The notes below the pieces were generated by a model. The model made no database searches, had not been told where the DNA came from, and was given only the letters and a program-made list of their open reading frames with translations. A stretch of DNA of 64,000 nucleotides, from assembly GCF_022267515.1 (NCBI RefSeq), contig NZ_JAKFGB010000009.1, positions 682,001 through 746,000 on the forward strand, given 5' to 3'. This stretch comes from Rubinisphaera margarita (GTDB taxonomy: Bacteria; Planctomycetota; Planctomycetia; Planctomycetales; Planctomycetaceae). Positions 8,264 through 15,632 of the stretch are shown here, in pieces. A program made the position numbers and the translations under genes. Numbering within the stretch: the stretch's first letter is position 1; the number at the start of each line of letters is the position of its first letter.

Positions 8264-10246
8264 TTGCCTCGAATGTTCACGTCCGGCCTGCTCGCTATTC
8301 TGCTGTCCATTGCTGTTGCTCCAGAAACGTCCGCGCAGGGCCCCGAACAGTGGTTTCACGTCCCCGGTCATGAAGCCGAGATGGAGTCACTGCAGGAACT
8401 GTTCGATCTGCATATCGATCGGGCGTTCACGCCGTGCACACTCTGGGATGCCTGGCTGCCGCATTCGACGCTCTGGACCGGTCCGCAGCCACGGCAGCGG
8501 TATCGCAATGTCTTTCTGAATCGCCGGATCGACAAAGCGGGCTACGTTTCAATGCAGCAGCATCGTGGGATGGCGCATAGCGAAGGCTGGCCATTCCCGG
8601 CCTGGCAACAGGCGGGCGGCATCGGCTGGCATTTCTCGACGACCGGAGACGTCTGGGCGGTGCGCCATTTTCGGACGCAGCCGCTTCGCAATCTCGACGG
8701 CTGGGAGATCACGGGAGCAGAAATCGTCGGCTTCGATGACAACCGCGGACTGAGGCTGAAGATCGTCTCCGATCAGGCCGAAATCGCCACGCCGCAGTTT
8801 CGAGCAAACGTGCGGCTCGCTCCGTTCATTCGCGTCGAATGGGCCCGTCACGGCTGGCCGGAGAAGGCAGCCGCGGGGTTGTCCTGGAAACTCAAAGACC
8901 AGCCGTGGCATCTCGATCGCTCGCTGCCGATTGTGCCCGTCGACAACGAAGCGAAGATGCACTTCCGGAATTTGCCGATTTATAAACGGCCCGGCTTTAA
9001 GGGGACGCTCAACCGATTGCGGCTCAGCTTCGTCCGGGCGAAAGGGGCGGAGATTGATCTGAAGTCGATCATCACGGCCATCGACACGCGGCATCCGATC
9101 ACCGGTTCGTTGTTTCTGCAGGGAAGCACCGACTATTTCCGCTGGACGAAAGATGTCGAGTTCCTGCGTCAGAACATCGGCCGCATGCGCCGAGCATTGC
9201 AGTTCACGCTGACGGAGTTCGACGTCCGGGAACAGAAGCATGTCGTGGTGCCGTGGGTCGGTCACGAAGGGCGGACGGGGATTTCCCGCACTGAAGAAGG
9301 GAAGAAACTGCTGCATGGCGAGGGAGTCGGCAACAATTACTGGGACCTGCTTCCATTTGGCGGCCATGATGCTCTGGCGACGGTGTACCTCTACGATGCC
9401 CTGCGAAAGATGGCTGATCTCGAAACGGCCATCGCCAGTCATCCGCAGTGGAACGTGCCGGCTCCGCCGAACGGCCTGACTCATCCCGAGTTGACTCACC
9501 TGGCCAGCGAGATCAAAGCCGAGTTTCAGGATCGGTTCTGGCTCCCTGAAACAGGTCGATTCGCCGGCTGGCAGGACATCTCGGGCCGACAGTACGACTA
9601 CGGCTTCACCTTCGTGAACATCGAAGCGATTGCCTTCGGTCTCGCCAGCGAGGAGCAGTCGCGAACAATTCTCGACTGGCTCGATGGCGAGCGGACGGTC
9701 GCCGGCGACACATCCACGGGAGCGGACATCTATCACTGGCGCTTCGCGCCGCGGGCCACCACGCTGCGGAATATCGATACCTATGCCTGGGTCTGGTCGA
9801 ATCCCGAAGCGATTCCCTGGGGCGGGCAGGTGCAGGATGGCGGAGCCGTCCTCGGCTTCAGTTATTTCGACCTGATGGCCCGTCTGGAAACCAACGGCCC
9901 CGATGATGCGTGGCAACGGCTGCAGCAGATTCTGAGCTGGTTCGATGACGTTCAGGCCGAGGGCGGGTATCGGGAGTACTACGCGAAACCGGATCGTGGA
10001 ACCTTACAGGGAGGCGGCACGGCTGGCGGACTGGGCCTCGATCACGAGTTCATGGAGAGCGTGCTCGTGCCCCAGATCATGCTCTACGGCTTCCTCGGCT
10101 TCGAGCCAACGGCAGAGAGCTTCGAAGTCCACCCGAGTTTACCTTCCGACTGGCCGTCGCTGACCGTGCGGAACATCCACATCGGCGACCGAGTCGTGGA
10201 CATCACAGCGAAACAGTCGGGTGAAGTGATCATTGAAGACCGGTAG
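8264..10246 (+). CDS. Secreted six-hairpin glycosidase-like protein
   Basis: The product (660 residues) has a signal peptide, MPRMFTSGLLAILLSIAVAP, cleaved near TSAQG. The body is rich in Trp and aromatic residues. The C-terminal two thirds (GNNYWDLLPFGGHDALATVYLY, YDYGFTFVNIEAIAFGLA, GGQVQDGGAVLGFSYFDLMARL, GLDHEFMESVLVPQIMLYGFLGF) read as an alpha/alpha toroid like that of GH78, GH95 or GH116-type enzymes. The exact glycoside hydrolase family is not recognised. TTG at 8264 is preferred because GAAGGAG (8249-8255) is 8 bases ahead; ATG at 8273 would leave 17 bases. A weak hairpin (GTCGCC/GGCGAC, 10246-10270) follows without a T-run. Confidence 0.65.
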   Translation: MPRMFTSGLLAILLSIAVAPETSAQGPEQWFHVPGHEAEMESLQELFDLHIDRAFTPCTLWDAWLPHSTLWTGPQPRQRYRNVFLNRRIDKAGYVSMQQHRGMAHSEGWPFPAWQQAGGIGWHFSTTGDVWAVRHFRTQPLRNLDGWEITGAEIVGFDDNRGLRLKIVSDQAEIATPQFRANVRLAPFIRVEWARHGWPEKAAAGLSWKLKDQPWHLDRSLPIVPVDNEAKMHFRNLPIYKRPGFKGTLNRLRLSFVRAKGAEIDLKSIITAIDTRHPITGSLFLQGSTDYFRWTKDVEFLRQNIGRMRRALQFTLTEFDVREQKHVVVPWVGHEGRTGISRTEEGKKLLHGEGVGNNYWDLLPFGGHDALATVYLYDALRKMADLETAIASHPQWNVPAPPNGLTHPELTHLASEIKAEFQDRFWLPETGRFAGWQDISGRQYDYGFTFVNIEAIAFGLASEEQSRTILDWLDGERTVAGDTSTGADIYHWRFAPRATTLRNIDTYAWVWSNPEAIPWGGQVQDGGAVLGFSYFDLMARLETNGPDDAWQRLQQILSWFDDVQAEGGYREYYAKPDRGTLQGGGTAGGLGLDHEFMESVLVPQIMLYGFLGFEPTAESFEVHPSLPSDWPSLTVRNIHIGDRVVDITAKQSGEVIIEDR

Positions 10247-10330
10247 TCGCCGCAACGGGGTCGTGGCGACTCAATCGAGGGGTGGCTCAGACGCGTGCGT
10301 CTGGGTCATCCAGTGAACGGAATCCACGAG

Positions 10331-10486
10331 GGGTGGCCCGTCCGGCACGGGCGGGTGACGAAGTCACAAGAGGCGGCGCCATAGTCGAGGTGTCTGCGAG
10401 GGCCGGACGATTTCGGTATAACGCGCGGATGGCGCTGCCTCTTGTCGCTTTCGCGACCCGCCCGCTTCGCAGGACGGGCCACCCGT
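10331..10486. repeat. Foldback (MITE-like) repeat element, copy 1
   Basis: The element has perfect 13-base terminal inverted repeats, GGGTGGCCCGTCC (10331-10343) and GGACGGGCCACCC (10472-10484). Nested inner arms follow: CGGGCGGGT pairs with ACCCGCCCG, and a 15-base arm (10366-10380) pairs with 10431-10445 at 14 of 15 positions. The whole could fold into one long cruciform. Bases 10361-10486 recur at 11584-11709 with 8 mismatches in 126. Just upstream (10289-10304) is another palindrome, CAGACGC-GCGTCTG type. No transposase is encoded. Confidence 0.75.
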
Positions 10487-10488
10487 GA

Positions 10489-10929
10489 GATGACAAGCAG
10501 AGATTTGACGGGGGCATCTATCTAGTCGACGAGAGTGGTAACGATCTCGGGCAATTGGATGCACTGGAAATCGACTCTGAGGGAACAGTGACTGCTATCG
10601 AAAAGAAGGACGGTCGAGGTATTGGGCGTATAAATCCCAAAACTGGCAAACCTTTTGTCGACCCAGCCATCCAAGTCAGTAAGTTTGGGATCGAACAGGT
10701 GTATAAAGCTGGGAAACGCAAAGCTGAAGCGATATTGAATGCTCAGGGTACACGAGGCGATGTCGAGAACATTCCGGGGCATGACTTGGTTTCACAATCT
10801 CGCCATATAAAATTTGAGATTCAAGCAGATCGGCCGGATATTCGCGCCGAAGTTGAAAGGCAGCTTGATCGACTACGAGGCGAGTTTCCTCAGTTTACGT
10901 TCTCAGTAGAATACGGTGTAAACAAATAA
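10489..10929 (+). pseudogene. Headless 3' fragment encoding a toxin-like domain (possible PD-(D/E)xK nuclease)
   Basis: A coding frame of 146 residues begins directly after a TGA (10486-10488) that overlaps the foldback repeat. It has no ATG and no ribosome site near its first codons; the first alternative start, TTG at 10555, also lacks one. The protein opens DDKQRFDGGIYLVDESGND and contains LDALEIDSEGTVTAIEKKDG, where an Asp followed by E-K-K on the next strand resembles a PD-(D/E)xK nuclease site. Length, position and the small gene that follows resemble the C-terminal toxin domain and immunity gene of polymorphic toxins. Base composition is clearly more AT-rich than the neighbours. Nuclease identity is an inference from a short motif. 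Confidence 0.55.
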
Positions 10930-10941
10930 ATAGGAGGAGTT

Positions 10942-11247
10942 ATGGGAATCGAAGTGCACTATAGGACGCTCTCCGGAGAAGAGGTGGTATACAGTTTGTC
11001 TGGTAATAGTGAGTATGAAGATGTCTGGTTGCCGATAGTTGTAAAAGAGGAATTGGGGTTTATAGATGTTATCGCTTCGGGAGGCCTTCCAGTGTCGCCG
11101 GATGATTGTGAACAAATATGTCGCGAGTTCGTTGAGATTCGTAAGGCTCTCTTTGAAACCGGAAAGGAAACGCAAAGGGTCGATCGCTGCATAGCAACAT
11201 TGCGGGATTATGGCGGTGGGAATACTAGGGATGTGTATATCGGCTGA
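10942..11247 (+). CDS. Small protein, candidate immunity protein for the upstream toxin-like fragment
   Basis: The gene encodes 101 residues with no signal peptide or membrane segment (MGIEVHYRTLSGEEVVYSLS at the start, ending DYGGGNTRDVYIG). A strong ribosome site, GGAGGAG, lies 5 bases before the ATG, so this gene is probably expressed even though the reading frame ahead has no start. It follows the toxin-like frame by 12 bases. It is acidic and AT-rich, as many immunity genes are. No family is recognised. It could also be an unrelated small gene; the immunity call rests on position, size and composition. Confidence 0.55.
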   Translation: MGIEVHYRTLSGEEVVYSLSGNSEYEDVWLPIVVKEELGFIDVIASGGLPVSPDDCEQICREFVEIRKALFETGKETQRVDRCIATLRDYGGGNTRDVYIG

Positions 11248-11347
11248 CGCGGGATGGCCGGGAGGTTTATCTCCCGGTTGCGGGGAACGCGGGATTTATT
11301 GGTCAGAGGGTTTTCAATGAACGACTCTGAGGGGAAGCACCAGTAAG

Positions 11348-11394
11348 CAAGTTCCCTCGCCCTCTCGGGGGGAGAGGGTTAGGGTGAGGGGGGG
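11348..11394. repeat. Dispersed repeat, GAGAGGGTTAGGGTGAGG type, copy 1
   Basis: The unit starts CAAGTTCCCTCGCC, carries a G-rich centre, and ends GAGAGGGTTAGGGTGAGGG. A near copy lies at 30779-30822. Such repeats are known as intergenic elements in many bacterial genomes; none of the copies here overlaps a real gene. Confidence 0.7.
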
Positions 11395-11583
11395 AATGCG
11401 GGTGACATACTCCACGGGCCGTTGATTCTCATTTGTATGGAGTATCGCTGGTTGACCGCCCCCTCATCCGCCCTTCGGGCACCTTCTCCCCCTGAAGGGG
11501 GCGAAGGGACATGATTCGCCTCGCAACTTGTAGTGGACGGGTTGTTGCGTTATCTGTTCTAAACCCTTTGAGTCTTAAATCCC

Positions 11584-11709
11584 AAGTCACAAGAGGCCGC
11601 GCCATAGATGAGGTGTCTGCGAGGGCCGGACGATTTCAGAAAAATGCGCGGATGGTGCTGCCTCTTGTCGCTTTCGCGACCCGCCCGCTTCGCAGGACGG
11701 GCCACCCGT
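11584..11709. repeat. Foldback element copy 2, left end missing
   Basis: The 126 bases match 10361-10486 in the same orientation with 8 mismatches and no gap (about 94% identity). The left terminal arm found in copy 1 is absent: the sequence to the left is unrelated. The right arm GGACGGGCCACCC (11695-11707) is intact. With copy 1 it brackets the toxin-like and immunity-like genes as direct repeats. Confidence 0.8.
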
Positions 11710-11784
11710 CCCAGCTAAACCTGGTGCGTATTGGATACGGCTTCGTAGATCCCGGACTCCGTGCGACTTTTACCGTACCGAAGG

Positions 11785-11949
11785 GGTGGCCCAGACGTGT
11801 ACGTCTGGGTGACGAAGTCACGGGAAGAAGCTGTCCGTCGATCGAACTTGTCTTACAACCAACTTTGAGAATTCGCGGCCCGTCAAAAAGCACGTTGGTC
11901 AGCCGCCTCTTGTGGCTCCGCCACTCAGACGCACGCGTCTGAGCCAACC
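11785..11949. repeat. Third foldback variant
   Basis: The left end GGTGGCCCAGACG and the right end CGTCTGAGCCAACC are related as inverted repeats with mismatches, each followed inward by another CAGACG/CGTCTG palindrome. The left arm continues GGGTGACGAAGTCAC, which is also present in copy 1 at 10353-10367. The right arm in reverse matches 10282-10304. This ties the variant to the same repeat family. Confidence 0.6.
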
Positions 11950-12017
11950 TTGGATAGACGTTGCTGAAACCCTGTAGCGGCGGGGTCTTGCCGCCGAATG
12001 TGTGATCCCGTAGCGGC

Positions 12018-15000
12018 TCACACCGTGGTTCCGGCGAGTTCTTTTTCGGGGGTGCGTTGAATCTCTTCCCCCGGTTCGGCTCGGTGGTGGGTGGCCAGGC
12101 CGAGGACCCAGAAGACGTCGAGGAAGATCATGTTGAGACAGGGGACGATGATCAGCGTGAGAGCCGTGGCGAAAACGAGACCGTAAGTCAGCGTGACCGC
12201 CATGGGAATCAGAAACTTCGCCTGGAAGCTGGTCTCGAACATCAGCGGCATCAACCCGGCTGCTGTGGTGAGCGAGGTCAACAGAATGGCCCGCAGACGG
12301 AGCTTGGCCCCCATCACGTTCGCTTCAAAGGCATCGATCCCGCGGGCAATGCGGGTGTTAATGAAGTCGACCAGCACCAGCGAATCGTTCACAAGAATCC
12401 CAGAGAGGGCGAGGAATGCGACACAGCTTAAAAACGTCACTGGATTCCCAGTGACCCAGTGGCCGATGATGGCTCCCAGCACCCCGAACGGAATCGCCGA
12501 CATGACGACAATTGGTTGAAAATACGACCGAAACAGGCCGGCCAACAGCATGTAGATCAGAAGAAATGCTGCCGGGATTGCGATCAGGAGGCTGCTGAAT
12601 GATTTTGTCTGTTCTTCAGTCGTACCTAAATAGTTGATCGAAACGTTGGGATGTTCGCGAAGAATGACCGGTTCGACTTCCGATTGGAACTGGGTCATAA
12701 CCGCGTTGGCATTGTTCTTCGACTGTTCAACGTCTCCATAGATTGAAATCGAGCGTCGCTGTTGTGCTCGATGAATGCTGGTGTAGCTCCGAGTTTCGGT
12801 GAGCTCTGCAACTTCCGAAATTGGAACCCAGCGAAACGCTCTTCCTTCATTACTTAGTCCGACTGCATTGACCGGATTGGCGGGCCGTGGGATTCGCAGC
12901 ATCTCAAGGTTGTAGACTTCGGATCGGAATTGCTCGGGCAACCGAACCATGATTTTGACATCTTCCCGATTCCGCGTAATGCGTCTCGCTTCGATTCCAT
13001 ACAGGGCGAATCGCACAAAGTTGCCGAGCTCGCTCACGGTGATTCCAGTAGCCCTTGCTGAAGGAAGTAGCCGCAATTGCACTTCGCGCTTCCCAAGATC
13101 GTAATCGTCGTCGAGGTCCACAACGCCTTCATAGGAAGCCAGCTCGGTTTTAATCTGTTCGGAGACTGCATAGAGCTCTCCAAGATCTTCGCCCACAACC
13201 TTGATCTCGATATCTTTTCCGGCTGGGCCTCCGCTCATGGCTTCCCATTTCACAGAATTCACACCGGTCAACGTTTCCGTGATCTTCCGAAACTCCATCA
13301 ACAATTCTTCGCTTGAGCGGAGTCCTCGCTTTTCTCGTTGATCAGCTTCCAAAAGTTCGACAATCACCTGACCGAGATGAGATTGCTGGCTTCCGCCTGT
13401 TGCACCGGTTCCACCAAGGTTGATCTGTGAACCGACTGTCGTCTGGACCGTGTTCACTTCGGGAAAGCGTTCGGGATCAGCAATCAATTCAGAAACGGAG
13501 ATCAATTTCTCTCTCGTCGTATCAATCACGGTTCCGATCGGCATTTCGATATCAGCCGTGACGGTTTCACTATCCATTTTTTGTATAAATTCAAAGGGAA
13601 CGATGCCGCCGGCCATCAGTCCAATAGACATGAACACCAGCGAAATCGCTCCGGCGATCGTCACATAGCGCCACCGCATGGCTCCTCGAAGGATGACCTC
13701 GTACGGTTTCATCAGGACGTTCTGCATGAACGATTCCTGGAAATCTTCCAGCCTGTGCCAGAGTTTGCGGATGCCGGTGTTGCTGGACTGGCGTTCGGCG
13801 GAGCCTTTCTTTTTCGGTTTCTTCAGATGTCGCAGGTGAGCGGGGAGGATCACCAGGGCTTCGATGAGCGAGACGGAGAGAGCCGCGAGGACGACGATCG
13901 GCAGTTCCCGCATGAAGTCGCCGATGCGGCCCTTGATGAACAGCAGTGGAGCGAACCCGGCGATGGTGGTTGTCACCGCGACAATCACCGGCCACATCAC
14001 CTCCTCGGCTCCACGGACGGCGGCTTCGGTCGATTCCTCGCCTTCTTCGACGTGCCGAAAGATGTTCTCGCCGATCACGATGGCATCGTCGACGATAATC
14101 CCCAGCACGATGATCAGCCCGAACATCGACAGCAGATTGATCGAGACGCCGAACATCCACATCACCAGAAAGGTGCCCATGAACGAGATCGGCAGTCCCA
14201 TCGCGGCCCACAGAGCGACCCGCCAGTTGAGGAACAGAATCAGCGAGAGGAGCACGAGCACTAGCCCCGACATCCCGTTGCGGGTCATCAGGTCTAGACG
14301 CCCGCGGATGAATCGCGACAGATCACTGTGCAGAGCGATTTCGAAGTTGTGGCGGAACGGGTCGGCGTAGCTTGTTTCGTAGATCTGCTTCGGATCGGGC
14401 CGGCCGGCGATCCAGTTGACCGTGCTGGAGAACTTCGCCAGGGCAATCGCGAACGGCCGGCTGTACCAGGGCTGTTTCGCCGCCGCTTCCAGTCCGTAGG
14501 CATCGAAGTCGGCCTGCTGCTTGCCGCGAACGTAGGCCCGCACCATGTTGGCGATCTGGATCGCGTCCTGCGATTTCGTCTTCTGAATGATCAGGGTGAC
14601 GGACGGCTTCCCGTTGAAGTAGCTCTCGATATCGACATCGACGAACTCATCCCGAATTGTCGCCACGTCGCGGAGGTAGATCTTCTTTCCGGTCGGCGTG
14701 TTCTTGACGACAATATCGCCCAGCTCTTTTCCCTCGATCTCTTCCCCGAGCGTCCGCACATTCACATTCGCGCGGGGACCTTTCAGGTTGCCGGCGGAGA
14801 CATCGAGATTGGTGGCCCGGATAGCGGAGGCGACTTCCTGAAAGGTCAGGTCGTATTCAAGCAGCATCAGCGGGCGGATCTCGACGCTGATTTCGTCGTC
14901 CCGGGTGCCGGAAATGGTGATGTCACTGATCCCCGGCAGTTCGAGCAGTTCGTCGCGCAGATCGCGAGCCGCCTTCTTCAGTTCGGCTTCGCTTCCTTCC

Positions 15001-15434
15001 CCGAACAGCGAAACCGACAGTACCGGCAGCATCGGCTCGACATTGCGCACGGTGATGCTCTCAATATCGTCGGGCAGCTCGTTGTTGATCGCACTGATCT
15101 CGATATCGATCTTCTCGCGGACCGTATCGATGTCGTCGACTTCGTTGTACAACGTGGCGACCGTCGTACTCATTCCCTCCTGAACCGTCGAATCGACCTT
15201 CTCGATTTCTTCGAGATCGCGGATCGCCTCTTCGATTTTGATCGTGACCGCTTTTTCGAGTTCATCGGGCTGCACGGCTGGGTAGATCACCGAAATCGTG
15301 ACCTGATCGGGCCGCGTTTCGGGGAACATTTCCCGCACGAGCGTGAACGCGAGCGCCGTCCCGGCGAACAGCAGGACGAGCATCAGCATGTTCACCAGAA
15401 CCGAATTGTTAACGCTGAACCGTGGAAGCGACAT
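12018..15434 (-). CDS. RND efflux transporter, AcrB/HAE1 family
   Basis: The inner-membrane proton-driven pump has 1138 residues, slightly above the usual 1030-1050. It opens with the first membrane helix (SVNNSVLVNMLMLVLLFAG), followed by a periplasmic porter domain, the central helix bundle (GLIIVLGIIVDDAIVIGENIFRH, the RND motif with paired Asp in helix 4), a second porter domain and the last bundle. The C-terminus is hydrophilic. No membrane-fusion adaptor or outer-membrane factor is adjacent; the TolC-like lipoprotein at 33 kb is the only candidate partner here. The segment around 12600-13600, which encodes the second porter domain, is visibly less GC-rich (about 43-53% per line) than the rest (57-60%). 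Confidence 0.92.
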   Translation of the reverse strand: MSLPRFSVNNSVLVNMLMLVLLFAGTALAFTLVREMFPETRPDQVTISVIYPAVQPDELEKAVTIKIEEAIRDLEEIEKVDSTVQEGMSTTVATLYNEVDDIDTVREKIDIEISAINNELPDDIESITVRNVEPMLPVLSVSLFGEGSEAELKKAARDLRDELLELPGISDITISGTRDDEISVEIRPLMLLEYDLTFQEVASAIRATNLDVSAGNLKGPRANVNVRTLGEEIEGKELGDIVVKNTPTGKKIYLRDVATIRDEFVDVDIESYFNGKPSVTLIIQKTKSQDAIQIANMVRAYVRGKQQADFDAYGLEAAAKQPWYSRPFAIALAKFSSTVNWIAGRPDPKQIYETSYADPFRHNFEIALHSDLSRFIRGRLDLMTRNGMSGLVLVLLSLILFLNWRVALWAAMGLPISFMGTFLVMWMFGVSINLLSMFGLIIVLGIIVDDAIVIGENIFRHVEEGEESTEAAVRGAEEVMWPVIVAVTTTIAGFAPLLFIKGRIGDFMRELPIVVLAALSVSLIEALVILPAHLRHLKKPKKKGSAERQSSNTGIRKLWHRLEDFQESFMQNVLMKPYEVILRGAMRWRYVTIAGAISLVFMSIGLMAGGIVPFEFIQKMDSETVTADIEMPIGTVIDTTREKLISVSELIADPERFPEVNTVQTTVGSQINLGGTGATGGSQQSHLGQVIVELLEADQREKRGLRSSEELLMEFRKITETLTGVNSVKWEAMSGGPAGKDIEIKVVGEDLGELYAVSEQIKTELASYEGVVDLDDDYDLGKREVQLRLLPSARATGITVSELGNFVRFALYGIEARRITRNREDVKIMVRLPEQFRSEVYNLEMLRIPRPANPVNAVGLSNEGRAFRWVPISEVAELTETRSYTSIHRAQQRRSISIYGDVEQSKNNANAVMTQFQSEVEPVILREHPNVSINYLGTTEEQTKSFSSLLIAIPAAFLLIYMLLAGLFRSYFQPIVVMSAIPFGVLGAIIGHWVTGNPVTFLSCVAFLALSGILVNDSLVLVDFINTRIARGIDAFEANVMGAKLRLRAILLTSLTTAAGLMPLMFETSFQAKFLIPMAVTLTYGLVFATALTLIIVPCLNMIFLDVFWVLGLATHHRAEPGEEIQRTPEKELAGTTV

Positions 15435-15632
15435 AGATTCGAGTTCAAAAAAGAGGCGGGATGAAGCCCCTGGAGTTTAGTTGGGCCATGGGGAATTGCA
15501 CAGCGGACTTTTCGCCGCACCCGCCGCCGCGAGATGAGAATGCAGTGCCCCTCCCGGCTTGATGTGACTCGGGGAACGCGTAAAGATTCCTGTGCACTTC
15601 CCCTGAACCCAAGACGACCCCGAGTTTTCTGC

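Larger units (their letters stand above)
11248..12017. other. Gene-free, repeat-packed spacer
   Basis: This 770-base stretch holds no credible gene. From left to right it contains a short hairpin near 11262-11285 (GCCGGGAGG... CCTCCCGG-like), a GAGAGGGTTAGGGTGAGG repeat, a CCCTCATCCGCCCTTCGGGC repeat arm with CCCCTGAAGGGGG (11459-11512), copy 2 of the foldback element, a third foldback variant, and a TAGCGGCGGGGTCTTGCCGCC hairpin near 11973-11995. Reading frames across it encode only translated repeat. Confidence 0.7.

Noticed and set aside
10282..10488. 68-residue open frame before the toxin-like fragment
   Set aside because: It lies inside the foldback repeat and has no ribosome site.
11511..11942. 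143-residue open frame in the repeat region
   Set aside because: It translates two foldback repeats in a row; the segment ARAGRF...ATRPLRRTGHP also appears in the frame at 10282-10488, so it is repeat translation.
13591..14211. 206-residue minus-strand frame inside the RND pump gene
   Set aside because: It is a shadow frame within the pump gene with Arg/His-rich composition.
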